Notes: generated by a model from the sequence alone, not told the origin. A DNA stretch of 64,000 bases from Bin5 sp965221345 (GCA_965221345.1 CBDCSD010000002.1:2418001-2482000), one strand, 5' to 3'; counted from the stretch's first letter, positions 1 through 8,587 are shown. A program made the numbers and translations.

Positions 1-527
1 AATGCCAGTACATCGCCCGGCTGCGATACGAACGTATAGGAAGGCACGTCGGCCTGGGCGAGGTTGTATGCCGTCTCAGGTTCACGGCTGATCTGGCTGT
101 GGAACGGATCGCGGTGGGAGCCGGGAATGACGCGCAGGGCGCCGTTGTTCCCGTCTAATGGATCCGGATAGATGCAGAACTTGACGGCCGTGTAGTCCAG
201 CGACCCGGTATCGGGGTGCCAGCGCGTGTCATCGACATGGTAGTTTCCGTCCACCGCAATTGCCAGCACATCCTTGCCCAACAGCTGTTCGGCCACGGGG
301 GCAAAACGAGGATCGTGGGCCAATCCGGCGATGAAGGGGGACTGCTCCTCCATCAGCGAAGCGTAATGGCGGCTCTTGCCGTCGTGCTTGCCGCCGTCAA
401 TCCAGGAGTCCAGCCCCGCATTGAACTCACGGCTGTACAACGCTATCTCCTCCGCTGAAAGCAGCTGGCGGAAGACCAGAAATCCGAAATCGTGGAACAG
501 GTTCAGTTGTTCTTTCGACAGTTTCAT
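1..527 (-). CDS. Phytanoyl-CoA dioxygenase (PhyH) family protein, 3' end cut by window edge
   Basis: Reading from the ATG at 527 gives an open frame to the window edge, so about 175 N-terminal residues are visible and the C-terminus is missing. The jelly-roll Fe(II)/2-oxoglutarate dioxygenase signature is present: HPD at residues 104-106 supplies two iron ligands, and a GALRVIPGSH-like strand follows, as in PhyH proteins. The distal iron His and the 2-oxoglutarate Arg would lie outside the window. It follows the SDR gene on the same strand with a 183-base gap, so it is probably the last visible gene of a catabolic operon (VOC, MBL, SDR, PhyH). Substrate unknown; members hydroxylate varied small molecules. 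The ribosome site before 527 is weak. Confidence 0.85.
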   Translation of the reverse strand, partial: MKLSKEQLNLFHDFGFLVFRQLLSAEEIALYSREFNAGLDSWIDGGKHDGKSRHYASLMEEQSPFIAGLAHDPRFAPVAEQLLGKDVLAIAVDGNYHVDDTRWHPDTGSLDYTAVKFCIYPDPLDGNNGALRVIPGSHRDPFHSQISREPETAYNLAQADVPSYTFVSQPGDVLA

Positions 528-710
528 ATCAACTCTTTTTGTGAGGAAGTGGAGGTATCCGCCCTGCCGAACAAGTGCACAGAGAAGGAGTCGGAGCCGC
601 GCCGGCCAGAGGCGTTTTGAGCATCTCGAACAGTCAGTAATAGCCCTCTGGTGAGAAAAGGGGCAAGTTGCTTCAGCACGCTGGAGTATAGCATTCCGCT
701 TCGCGGCTCG

Positions 711-1529
711 TCAAGCAGGCTTGCTTCCCACTCGCCGCAGATACCTGGCCGCCCCTTCTCTGAGCTGCCGGCCGGAAGGCTGGATCGCGGTAGCACCGCC
801 ATCCACCATCAGCACCGCCGCCGTGATATAGGAAGCCTCATCGCTGGCCAGGAACAGGATCGCATTCGCCACCTCCTCCGGCTCGGCGAAACGCGAAAAC
901 ATGGTCATGGCGGCGTAGGGCGCGACGTTTTCCGGCGGCGTGCGCGCCATCATCGGTGTATTCATCCCCGTAGGACAGACGACGTTGGCGCGAATGCCCT
1001 CTTCTCCGCAGTCCTGCGCCAGGCAACGAGCCAGGCCGATCAGGCCGTGCTTGGAGGTGTTGTAGTCCGCCTGCAGTTCGTTCCCCACCACGCCGGACAT
1101 CGAAGACACAAAGACGACGCTGCCGCCACCCTGGCGCCGCATCGGCGGGATCACGAACTTCGAGCACAGGAACGGGCCCCGGAGATTCACCTGCATCACC
1201 CGGTCCCACTCCTCTTCATCGATCTCGGCAATATGTTTGCCGCTGCCGAACGTGGCGGCGTTGTTAATCAGGATGTCAACGCGGCCATATTCGGCCAGTG
1301 TGGCTGACACCATCCGTTCCGCATCATGCGCGCTGCTCACATCAACGACAACTGCCATCGCCTCGCCGCCGGCGGCAGCGATCGCCCCGACCGTGTCATG
1401 GGCGGTTTCCCCGTTCATGTCGGCGACGACGACCTTGGCGCCCTCCGTCGCGAAGCGTTGCGCGGTCGACCGTCCCAGCCCCTGGCCGGCTCCCGTGACA
1501 ACTGCGACTTTGCCTTGCAATCGACCCAT
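711..1529 (-). CDS. SDR-family NAD(P)-dependent oxidoreductase
   Basis: Classical short-chain dehydrogenase of 272 aa. It has the cofactor motif TGAGQGLG at residues 12-19, NNA at 89-91, catalytic Ser142/143, Tyr156 and Lys160 (YNTSK). Asp37 at the end of the second strand favours NAD over NADP. The start at 1529 is chosen because GGAGG sits 7-8 nt upstream; a longer frame reaches 1568 but has no ribosome site. A basic tail of about 20 residues after the usual C-terminus is not a known SDR feature. It lies 42 bases after the MBL-fold gene on the same strand, so co-transcription is likely. It probably oxidises or reduces a sugar or polyol intermediate; the substrate cannot be read from sequence. 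Confidence 0.93.
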   Translation of the reverse strand: MGRLQGKVAVVTGAGQGLGRSTAQRFATEGAKVVVADMNGETAHDTVGAIAAAGGEAMAVVVDVSSAHDAERMVSATLAEYGRVDILINNAATFGSGKHIAEIDEEEWDRVMQVNLRGPFLCSKFVIPPMRRQGGGSVVFVSSMSGVVGNELQADYNTSKHGLIGLARCLAQDCGEEGIRANVVCPTGMNTPMMARTPPENVAPYAAMTMFSRFAEPEEVANAILFLASDEASYITAAVLMVDGGATAIQPSGRQLREGAARYLRRVGSKPA

Positions 1530-1571
1530 TCGAATTTTCCTCCGGGCGTGCGACCGCGCAAACAGCAAGCC

Positions 1572-2369
1572 CTACTTTCCGTTCTTGGCGGGCAGGTGCA
1601 GCGAGTCGCCTACCAGCAATATGCGAATGTCAAACTCCGGTTGCTGCCGGTGGTAAAGTTCAAAGAGCTTACCGATATCGCCGGTGTGGTTGCGCCAGAA
1701 CTCCCAGTGAAAGGGCAGAAGCGTCTTGGGGCCGAGCTTCTGCGCCACCGCCAGCAGCTTCTCCACCTCCATGTACCATGTGCGGCCAAAGGCCAGCAGA
1801 GCCAGATCCAAGTCGTGCTCCGCTCCAATCTCGGCGATAGCCGGACCATCCCAGGTGTCGCCCGAGACAAAGAGCCTCGTCCCGCCCGACGAAAAGACGA
1901 AAGTCACCGCCTGCGGCTCGTTCGGATCGTAGGAAGGATAGACCTGGATCTCCACGTCGCGGAACTGGATCGAATCGCCCGGCGCTACCTCGCGGATGCG
2001 GTCATCGGCGATGCCGAACTCGCGCATGAGCTTTGCCGAGGAGCTGGGGGCCACACAGAAAGCGTCCGTGTTGTCTACGATGGGCACCAGGGTGCCGTCA
2101 TGACAGTGATCTACATGATCATGGGTGGAGATGAGGATGTCGGCAACCCGCACTTCGTCGGGTCTGATCGGGATCGCCGTTGCGCGGTAGGCGTCCGGCA
2201 CCGCGTCGTCAGGCGTACCGTAGGAGTAGGGATCGATCCAGATCATCGTTTCCGGCGTGCGGTAGACGAAGCTCGGCCCCCCTAGCGCCCAGAACAGGAT
2301 GCCGTTGTCGACCGTTTTCTCCTCAATCTCGTCCAGAAATGTTTTGGGCCAATAGGCTACATCTCGCAT
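1572..2369 (-). CDS. MBL-fold metallo-hydrolase (UlaG-like)
   Basis: Metallo-beta-lactamase fold protein of 265 aa. The metal motif THDHVDH lies at residues 82-88, and a later SGDTWDG strand supplies the bridging Asp. The size and the early GGPSF strand resemble the L-ascorbate-6-phosphate lactonase UlaG group of sugar-phosphate or lactone hydrolases rather than antibiotic beta-lactamases. The start at 2369 is preferred because AGGA lies just upstream; the longer frame to 2546 would run into the VOC gene. It lies between VOC and SDR genes on the same strand. Lactone hydrolysis in a sugar-acid pathway is an inference. Confidence 0.88.
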   Translation of the reverse strand: MRDVAYWPKTFLDEIEEKTVDNGILFWALGGPSFVYRTPETMIWIDPYSYGTPDDAVPDAYRATAIPIRPDEVRVADILISTHDHVDHCHDGTLVPIVDNTDAFCVAPSSSAKLMREFGIADDRIREVAPGDSIQFRDVEIQVYPSYDPNEPQAVTFVFSSGGTRLFVSGDTWDGPAIAEIGAEHDLDLALLAFGRTWYMEVEKLLAVAQKLGPKTLLPFHWEFWRNHTGDIGKLFELYHRQQPEFDIRILLVGDSLHLPAKNGK

Positions 2370-2469
2370 TGCGATTCCTTTTGCTGATTGCGCCGCGCGG
2401 CAACGGACAATGCCGCTTCGCTGGGATGTCTCGAATGCTTGCCCGCCGTCGGCAAAGTCTTGCGTATGA

Positions 2470-2979
2470 TCAGGCAGCGTTCCAATTGAAGTCGTGCGGC
2501 ACCTGCTCGCCGGTGCCAATTTCGTTGAGTTCGAGCAGGTTGCCATCCGGGTCGTAGAAAAAGAGGACGTGCCAATCGCCTTCGTCGGCGAAGCGCACCG
2601 GCGGCGAAACCAACTCTACGCCGGCCGCCTTCAGACGTTCATAGGTGGCCGGCACATCCTCGACGCCAAAACAGAAATGCGCGCTGGGTACATGGTGTAG
2701 CGGCTGCCGGCCGGTTGGGCTTGCCGGATTGACCCATTGGATCAGGTCGAAGGTAAAGCCCTGTTCCGAACTGCGCGTGTGGCCGTTGATGCCGCCGGGC
2801 GGGCGCAGACGATACTCGCGCATATGTACATTAGACATTGCCGTCATCTCATCGATCGGGCCGCCATCGTGCTCCTCCGGCGAGACGACCTCCATGCCGA
2901 GAATATCCCGGTAAAAATGCAGGGATTTTTCCAGATCACTGACCATAATGGCAACGTGATCGATCGTAATCCTACTCAC
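2470..2979 (-). CDS. VOC (glyoxalase/dioxygenase-fold) family protein
   Basis: Vicinal-oxygen-chelate protein of 169 aa with two beta-alpha-beta-beta-beta modules. The N-terminal strand IDHVAIMVSDL (His8 as a metal ligand) and the C-terminal YDPDGNLLELNE strand (Glu as the last ligand) are typical. The start is a GTG at 2979 with GGAGGAGG 6 nt upstream; the upstream ATG at 3030 has no such site. It is the first gene after the terminator at 3057-3083, and the MBL and SDR genes follow, so it probably opens this operon. The reaction could be isomerisation, lyase or ring cleavage; the sequence does not decide. Confidence 0.88.
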   Translation of the reverse strand: MSRITIDHVAIMVSDLEKSLHFYRDILGMEVVSPEEHDGGPIDEMTAMSNVHMREYRLRPPGGINGHTRSSEQGFTFDLIQWVNPASPTGRQPLHHVPSAHFCFGVEDVPATYERLKAAGVELVSPPVRFADEGDWHVLFFYDPDGNLLELNEIGTGEQVPHDFNWNAA

Positions 2980-3056
2980 TTTGTTCCTCCTCCGCGGCTG
3001 ACGCGCTTTCCGGGTCTGCCCCGCCTGCATGGCAGTCGAGGAAAATGTCTATGACG

Positions 3057-3083
3057 AAAAAAGGGGAGGCGGAGAGCCTCCCC
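3057..3083 (-). terminator. Intrinsic terminator after the solute-binding protein gene
   Basis: Read on the minus strand, an 8-bp GC-rich stem (GGGGAGGC / GCCTCCCC, 5-nt loop) is followed directly by six T. It lies 34 bases after the stop of the solute-binding protein gene and ahead of the VOC gene. Partial read-through here would give more binding protein than downstream enzymes. Confidence 0.9.
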
Positions 3084-3116
3084 TGCGTAAGCAAACTACT
3101 TCGCCACTGGTAGACT

Positions 3117-4436
3117 TTACTCCTCGGCCTGAATGGCGTTGATCTGCTCCACCATGTTGTCGGTGGCCTGTTCGATCGAGCTGTCGCCCAGGAGCATCAG
3201 TTCCAACTCTGAAGTGAAGGCGCGCTGCACTTCGGTCGGCTTCGAGCCCCAGTGTTCCGGCACAAAGGTGTCGCCGAAAGTGAACGGTTTGGTCATGAAG
3301 TCAAGCTGGACCGGATCATCCACGAATTTGGCCGCATTTTCAGCGAACTTGTAAGGAATGGCGATCTTTTGGATCATCGCCGTAATGGCTTGTTCGTCCC
3401 ATACATAGAAGGAGATGAAATCCCAGGCCTGGTCGACATAGGGAGTGTTGGATGGGATCGAAAAAGGATGGGACTGCCCCGTGCTCACCCGACTGCCGCC
3501 GGGCATCATCGGCCACAGCGCCATTGTCGCATTCAGGGCGTAGTCCTGCGTATTCGCGCCCCAGGAGTCCCAGTCTGAGAGGACGGCTGCTACCATTCCG
3601 ATCTTGTCACTGGCGAAGATGCGCTCGCCCAGCAACTGCTGCTGGCTCGGCGTGGGCGAGACTCCCGATTCCAGCAGCCAATCGACCGAATACGTAAAGG
3701 CCTCGCGCGCCTCATCCGAATTTAACAGACATTGGGTCTCGTCTTCGTTGAACAGTGAGCCACCGTTTGACATGATCAGGTCCAGATAGATCATGTTCGG
3801 CGGCACAGCTGCTCCCCAGATGTCCGGCGGGCTAGCGATTGCCTTGACCGCGGCGTCCATCTCGTCCATGGTCCAGTCGTCATAGCGGGGTAACTCGACT
3901 CCAGCTTCTTCAAAGAGGCTGATGTTGTAGGCAAGGCCGCGCGGCACTGCGCCATGCGACGGCACGCCGTAGGCGTTACCCTGGTAGCCGGCCCAGACCC
4001 AAGGGCTGCCGACAAGCCCGTCCACGTCGACGCCGTCCCTTTCGATCAACGCATCTACTTGGGCGAAGACCGAGCGCTGCACAAGCAAGGGGAAGAAGGG
4101 CGCCTGCACCCACAGAATCTCCGGCGCGGTGCCGCCTGCAAATTGGGTCAACATTTTTTCGGCGTACCCCGACCAAGGGCTGACCGCCATCTCGACCTGG
4201 GTCTCGTTCGCACCGTTGTAGAGATCGAGGACATCACCGAATATGTCGCCCCAGGCCATGAATCGGAGGGTTACGGCCTCCTCCATGGCAGAGTCATCTG
4301 CCATCGACTCTCCCCCGCCGGCAGGCGCGCCGGGCGCGGCACAGGCGGCGAGCAGTGCCCCGCCGGCTGCCACTGTCATGCCTTTCAGAAAGGCGCGTCT
4401 GCTTGGTTGCGTTGCGGCATTCAACATCGTTGACAT
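3117..4436 (-). CDS. ABC transporter extracellular solute-binding protein (family 1, Tat lipoprotein)
   Basis: Sugar-type periplasmic binding protein of 439 aa. The N-terminus has a twin-arginine motif (SRRAFLKG, Arg13-Arg14), a hydrophobic stretch and a lipobox LAAC ending at Cys32, so it is exported folded and lipid-anchored. An Ala/Gly/acidic linker follows, then the family-1 fold. GGAGAG lies 8 nt before the ATG. No permease or ATPase gene lies beside it, so it must use a transporter encoded elsewhere or left of the window. Neighbouring PhyH, SDR, MBL and TIM-barrel genes suggest uptake of a carbohydrate or a related compound. A promoter and a palindrome lie about 300 bases upstream. Confidence 0.93.
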   Translation of the reverse strand: MSTMLNAATQPSRRAFLKGMTVAAGGALLAACAAPGAPAGGGESMADDSAMEEAVTLRFMAWGDIFGDVLDLYNGANETQVEMAVSPWSGYAEKMLTQFAGGTAPEILWVQAPFFPLLVQRSVFAQVDALIERDGVDVDGLVGSPWVWAGYQGNAYGVPSHGAVPRGLAYNISLFEEAGVELPRYDDWTMDEMDAAVKAIASPPDIWGAAVPPNMIYLDLIMSNGGSLFNEDETQCLLNSDEAREAFTYSVDWLLESGVSPTPSQQQLLGERIFASDKIGMVAAVLSDWDSWGANTQDYALNATMALWPMMPGGSRVSTGQSHPFSIPSNTPYVDQAWDFISFYVWDEQAITAMIQKIAIPYKFAENAAKFVDDPVQLDFMTKPFTFGDTFVPEHWGSKPTEVQRAFTSELELMLLGDSSIEQATDNMVEQINAIQAEE

Positions 4437-4703
4437 GGATTTCTCTCCAGGTGATGGGGTAAACGTATCCGATTATGTGATGTGACTGAAACGCTTGAAA
4501 CGTCTGAACGGCCCGCAGCGCGACGCCGCCGGCGTACTGGCTGATCAACATTCAGTAAGTTGCAGCCGGAACTACGGTCCCGCAAACAGAGGCGAGGCTG
4601 TTTGTCTGTGCTCTTCTCCCAAGACAGAACGGATCTCGGTCGTGTCCGGTCTGTAATGAAAATGGGCCATACCTGATGGACTACTAGGCGTGTGAAAAGG
4701 CAT

Positions 4704-4731
4704 GGTCGGTAACGACTCGGGCCTACCGACC
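4704..4731 (-). promoter_or_regulatory. Operator-like inverted repeat downstream of the binding-protein promoter
   Basis: Perfect 8-bp inverted repeat GGTCGGTA-N12-TACCGACC. It begins a few bases downstream of the transcription start expected from the promoter at 4743-4771. The position would suit a repressor operator, or alternatively a 5' stem-loop in the long leader. No regulator gene is adjacent. Confidence 0.5.
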
Positions 4732-4742
4732 AAGATAAGCCC

Positions 4743-4771
4743 ATTATATCACAACCGACTTCGCATGAAAA
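4743..4771 (-). promoter_or_regulatory. Putative sigma-70 promoter for the solute-binding protein gene
   Basis: On the minus strand a perfect -10 TATAAT (4743-4748) lies 17 nt from TTTTCA (4766-4771, 4 of 6 matches to TTGACA). It points at the solute-binding protein gene and would give a leader of about 300 nt. Confidence 0.5.
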
Positions 4772-5280
4772 ACGGCAAAGAAGTGGCGTCTTTCCCCAGA
4801 TTCTGGGCGGAATTCCATCCTGGATCGTAACGATTCAGCCACTTCCAATTCGCGACCCAGAGTGAGCCGCCCAAAGGTGTTCTCTAACTCCTCACTCCCC
4901 TCCCCTCTCTTCTCGCTATTGGGCGGTCGGGCCTTCGGCCCTCCCTTGTGCGGGGGGACTCCCCCCGCAACGCCCCCCGACAAAAACACGCCTCACGACC
5001 GGTTCGCCGTCATCGCAGCATGTCGGCTGTCGAGAATGGCGGCGGCTGCCAACCAGGATGGTGACGAATAAGCCTGAATGGTTGCCGGGATGAAGAGTTG
5101 GTCAAGCGAGGCAAGGGCTGGTCAAAACAGGCACTGCAGATGGCATCAATGGCAATAAAGCGGTGCTACAGCCATCCTGAAAATCGCCAAATCCTGCAAA
5201 TCCTGATTCAGACAACAAGCACAAAACAGGAACAGTAACAATTACCCTGTAACTGAGCACAAATCCCTTTGCAAAAAAAA
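4772..5280. other. Non-coding stretch with GC-rich hairpins
   Basis: No convincing gene. Open frames here are low-complexity and lack ribosome sites. Two tight hairpins lie side by side: GGGCCTTCGGCCC at 4929-4941, and an 8-bp stem of GCGGGGGG/CCCCCCGC with a 3-nt loop at 4950-4968. Neither is followed by a T-tract. The pyrimidine-rich run just before them resembles the short repeats seen elsewhere in the window. Confidence 0.6.
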
Positions 5281-6204
5281 TCAACTCTCGGCGATCAACC
5301 GTTTCAGATTCGCGTAGTTGATGCGCATCGCCTCTTCCCGCGATCCGCTGGGCGGCAAAAAGTGCGTCGCCACCGACAACACCGCGTCGCTGCCGCGTTC
5401 TCGCAGGCTGCGCAGGATGGCGGGATAGTCCACGTCGCCTTCGCCCAGCGGGCAGTACGAAAAATCAAGCTGGAGGCCGTCCTTCACGGTCAGGTCCTTG
5501 AGGTGCAGCCCGTAGAGATAGGGATTGATGTTGAGAAAACCGGCGGTCGCCACGTCCGCTTCGCCGCTGTTCAGGTTGTCAGCCGGTCCCCACATCACCT
5601 TGATGCGGCGCGAGTTGAGCGCCTCGGCCAGTCGACGGAAGTTGCCGGTCGTATTGGTGTAGTTCCAGGGCATCATCGAGAGCGCCAGGTCGACATCATA
5701 CTTTTCGGCCTCTTCCAGCGCCAGCGAAAAGGCCCGCACCAGCTTCTCCATATCGGCGTCGGCTATGTAGCCGCCTCGCGTCAACCAGCGCATCGGCCAG
5801 GTCGGCTTGGCGGCCGAATACTCCCCCGGCCACGCATAGGTAAACACGCCCACTGCGCCGACACCCAGGCGCGCCGCAATCTGCATCGAGCGCACCATGT
5901 CGTCCATGTCCCGCCGAAACTCCGGATGTTCCTCCATCCCGTCCACGTCGAGATCGGTCAGGTGGATCTGCTTGAACGGGTTGCCGACATTGATCAAAAA
6001 GATCTCAAGTCCGTGGCCCGCGACCTGCTCCGCAATGCGATCCACCGCGGCGTCGTCCAGCTCGCGCATGGACGGGCCGTCAGTGCCAAGCGTGTTGAAC
6101 CAGACACAGTCCGCCCCGATCTCTTTGGCCTTTGCCAATGACTCGTCGAAGGGCAGACCCAATTCCGGCAGATACATTCCCAGTTTGAAATTATGTTCGG
6201 TCAT
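5281..6204 (-). CDS. Sugar phosphate isomerase/epimerase (xylose-isomerase-like TIM barrel)
   Basis: AP-endonuclease-2/xylose-isomerase-like TIM barrel of 307 aa, with strands such as KLGMYLPELG at the start, VGVFTYAW, VDLALSMMPWNYT, IKVMWGPADNLN and YGLHLKDL in barrel order. The acidic and His residues at strand ends fit metal-dependent epimerases of the IolE/TIM-alpha-beta group. The start at 6204 is the first Met that fits the family and avoids overlap with the upstream dioxygenase, which ends at 6218 (13-nt gap). It is probably co-transcribed with that gene. Substrate unknown; likely a keto-sugar or inositol-like compound. Confidence 0.87.
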   Translation of the reverse strand: MTEHNFKLGMYLPELGLPFDESLAKAKEIGADCVWFNTLGTDGPSMRELDDAAVDRIAEQVAGHGLEIFLINVGNPFKQIHLTDLDVDGMEEHPEFRRDMDDMVRSMQIAARLGVGAVGVFTYAWPGEYSAAKPTWPMRWLTRGGYIADADMEKLVRAFSLALEEAEKYDVDLALSMMPWNYTNTTGNFRRLAEALNSRRIKVMWGPADNLNSGEADVATAGFLNINPYLYGLHLKDLTVKDGLQLDFSYCPLGEGDVDYPAILRSLRERGSDAVLSVATHFLPPSGSREEAMRINYANLKRLIAES

Positions 6205-6217
6205 CTCTTGGCCTCGT

Positions 6218-7180
6218 TTATTGTCTGCTCTGCAGTGGCTGCAACCAGCGGTCCAGTCCCGCCTCCGCCAGATTTCCAATCCAATCGTTGTGCGAGCGCG
6301 CGACCCGGTCGGGATGTTGCCGGCTGCGGGCGACAAAGCCCGGCACTTTGGACCGGCCCGTTGGTAGACCAATCCGGTTGTACCGTGTATCAACGCTCCA
6401 GCGCACCGTCTGCGACCGGTTAGGAATCGAGCGATGCACGAGCCGCTCCGTCGTCATCAACACATCCCCCGCATCCACCTCGCAAGTGACAATACTGCTG
6501 GCAGGCAGGTCCGCGTCGGCAATGCCTCGGGCCCCCTTATGGCCCGGTGTCTCGAGCCACAGATCGTGCGCTATCAGACCCTCGCGGTGGGAGCCCGGAA
6601 TCACCTGCATGCAGCCGTTTTGCTCGGTGGCCTTAACGAGTGGGATCCAGAAATTGACGACCAGCGTCTCGCCCGCCTCATCAGGAATCAGGTAGGCCAG
6701 GTCCTGGTGCCAGGGAATATCCATCAGGTCCAGGTCCGGCATCTTCGGGCGCAGCGCGAACTGGGGATGGGCCAGGATTTCAGGCCCGATCAATGCCTCT
6801 GTCGCGTCCAGCAACACCGGCGACGTGCGCAGGGTGAACATGCCGGCCGAAATCGGCTTCCCCCGCGAAAAATAGTTTTCCCACAGCCAATTCCGGTCCC
6901 TGCAGGCTGCGGACGCCAGCGCCAGCCGGCTGGCAAACGGCGCCCCGTCATAAGTGTTCTTGGCGTCGAGCAGGCCCTGCCGCGTCGCCTCCCCGATCGC
7001 CAAGTCTACCTTCTGTGTAAGCTCGTCGATCAGCGGCTGCAGCGCCTCTGGGGGCAGCATCTGGCGCACGATCAGAAGGCCCTCCTCCTTGAACTGCCGG
7101 ATCTGCTCCGGTGTCAGCCCTTTTGCTCTCGTCGCGCCGCTGCCAGCCTGCTGGTCACCGGCTGCGATTTTGCCTGCCAT
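6218..7180 (-). CDS. Phytanoyl-CoA dioxygenase (PhyH) family protein
   Basis: Complete Fe(II)/2-oxoglutarate dioxygenase of 320 aa. The facial triad is His158, Asp160 (WHQD) and His249 (LVHRSIPN); Arg260 is placed to bind 2-oxoglutarate. The start at 7180 has GGGAGGA 5-6 nt upstream, and about 25 residues of low-complexity N-terminus precede the fold. It is first of two genes with the TIM-barrel epimerase. It is a paralogue of the gene at 1-527, so the locus carries two oxygenases in the same catabolic neighbourhood. Substrate not predictable; phytanoyl-CoA itself is unlikely. Confidence 0.92.
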   Translation of the reverse strand: MAGKIAAGDQQAGSGATRAKGLTPEQIRQFKEEGLLIVRQMLPPEALQPLIDELTQKVDLAIGEATRQGLLDAKNTYDGAPFASRLALASAACRDRNWLWENYFSRGKPISAGMFTLRTSPVLLDATEALIGPEILAHPQFALRPKMPDLDLMDIPWHQDLAYLIPDEAGETLVVNFWIPLVKATEQNGCMQVIPGSHREGLIAHDLWLETPGHKGARGIADADLPASSIVTCEVDAGDVLMTTERLVHRSIPNRSQTVRWSVDTRYNRIGLPTGRSKVPGFVARSRQHPDRVARSHNDWIGNLAEAGLDRWLQPLQSRQ

Positions 7181-7586
7181 GTCTTCCTCCCGTGAACCGC
7201 GCGCGCAGTTGGCGAAGCCGGTACGCATGCGACTGGAATGTGGGTATGTCTGGATACAGTATATGCTAAAGTGATCAGCGACGCTACTCAAAGCATTGCG
7301 ACCGGCTTGGCCCAATGACCGCCGCAGAGCAACCCGAATGGTGTGTCATGGTCCTACAATTTCGGCCCGCCGCGGCGCACCCATCCGCTCTGGCCAATGA
7401 CACTGCCGCAAGAACTGCAATTCAGACAAATGGGGCTTTCGTGTAAAAAAAGACGATGGCAAGTTAGCAGGACTAAGTCTAACCAGCGTGCGGTCTCGAT
7501 GGGCAGGGATTGTATAACCGGCAACCCCTTCTGCAGAGGGAGTTACCTAACTTGCTTTACAGACGAAGCGAACAGTGGAAGCGGGG
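7181..7586. other. Intergenic region with a possible promoter for the dioxygenase gene
   Basis: No gene supported. On the minus strand TTGAGT (7286-7291) and TAGCAT (7263-7268) are spaced 17 nt and could serve the dioxygenase gene, each matching 4 of 6 consensus bases. The rest, between this and the hicA stop, shows nothing I can name. Confidence 0.4.
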
Positions 7587-7820
7587 TTATTCGAAGAGGT
7601 TACGGGCCAGTTTTGCGTGTTTAACGATGCTTGAAATTGTTCCGACGGGGATTTCGCTCTTGTTGTGCACAACAACCGATATGGTAGTTTCCTGACCGAA
7701 CTCATCTTCCTTGCGAGCCTGCATCACGATATGGCTGCCGCACTGCCTAACTTGCTCAAAGCCATGTTTTGCAGGAATTCCGCAGATTTCGCGTGCTGGC
7801 CTAGGTTTGAGTCCAGGCAT
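7587..7820 (-). CDS. hicA: HicA-family mRNA interferase toxin
   Basis: Small basic protein of 77 aa with the double-stranded-RNA-binding-like HicA fold. GSHIVMQ places the expected catalytic His at residue 30, and VVVHNKSEIPVGTISSIVKHAKL is the standard second half. It overlaps the 3' end of hicB by 20 bases on the same strand, so the two are translationally coupled. The antitoxin gene comes first here, the less common hicBA order. Known members cleave mRNA in translation-dependent fashion under stress. It appears intact. Confidence 0.85.
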   Translation of the reverse strand: MPGLKPRPAREICGIPAKHGFEQVRQCGSHIVMQARKEDEFGQETTISVVVHNKSEIPVGTISSIVKHAKLARNLFE

Positions 7821-8106
7821 GCTTCAGGGCAACCTCACACTTCACTTTTTGAGAGTCGTGATGCGCCGGCATAACCCGAATTTCAGGTTGCCCTTGAATT
7901 TCAGAAGGTGGGATTGGGTCGAGACGGGAGAGGTATTCCATAACCTCGGTGTAGGAGGCTACTTCAAAAAACAGTCGTATTGCCTCCTCCAGGTTTTCCC
8001 GCGCCTCTTGAACTGTTTTCCCTTGGCTCGCTATTTCTAAGTCTTTGCAGTGTGAGACATACCAGTCACCCTCCTGCCAAATCGAGCCATCGAGCACCCA
8101 TACCAT
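7801..8106 (-). CDS. hicB: HicB-family antitoxin (short form without DNA-binding domain)
   Basis: Partial RNase-H-like HicB fold: an opening beta pair, then the SHCKDLEIASQGKTVQEARENL helix region typical of HicB (YVS..DL..A..G.T..EA..NL). Starting at the ATG at 8106 gives 101 aa; a GTG at 8151 would add 15 residues and also has a weak ribosome site. The C-terminus ends soon after the fold, with no helix-turn-helix or ribbon-helix-helix seen, so autoregulation would need another mechanism. It neutralises the HicA encoded immediately downstream. Confidence 0.83.
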   Translation of the reverse strand: MVWVLDGSIWQEGDWYVSHCKDLEIASQGKTVQEARENLEEAIRLFFEVASYTEVMEYLSRLDPIPPSEIQGQPEIRVMPAHHDSQKVKCEVALKHAWTQT

Positions 8107-8151
8107 ATCGAACTCACTTCCCTTTGTTAGATTAAAGAATTCAGTGAACAC

Positions 8152-8587
8152 TTTCCAAAGTGATGTTAGCTGAGGGCTGGCAAATCTGTCAAGCCAGCCC
8201 CGTCCTGCCCGAGATCGCTGCGCAGCTTGTAAGGCCTCTACTGGACAAACAAGACGCCCCTATGTTAGTTTACCAACAGGAGCATTCTCGATGCTTTCGC
8301 CACGGCACGTCAATGTGGAACGCGTGAGGGATGGTGCATTGTGAAGGTGCTCTTGTGGCATCTTATGTGATCCCAGGAGGCGTAGCCATGCCCGCTCCGT
8401 CCGCTCACCTCTTGACGCACTGCTATTGTCCCCCACTCGCAAAAATATATAAAAAGATTCGCCCTCCCTCGCGTACCGGTGGGCAAAAGTTCGCTTGTGC
8501 AGCCAAGTAAGCAACTGTCTCTGCAGTCGGTTCCGGAGACTGGAAGCGCATCGCAAAAATAGGAATGGTTAACTCTGAGGTGAATCC
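8152..8587. other. Intergenic region between divergent hicBA and Gfo gene
   Basis: No gene supported. An 8-bp inverted repeat GGGCTGGC / GCCAGCCC (8174-8200, 11-nt loop) lies about 70 bases upstream of hicB and could be a regulatory site for the toxin-antitoxin pair. The rest would hold the promoter of the plus-strand operon starting at 8588, but no clear -35/-10 pair was found. Confidence 0.35.

Noticed and set aside
4929..4968. GC-rich double hairpin as a terminator
   Set aside because: No T-tract on either strand and no gene ending nearby.
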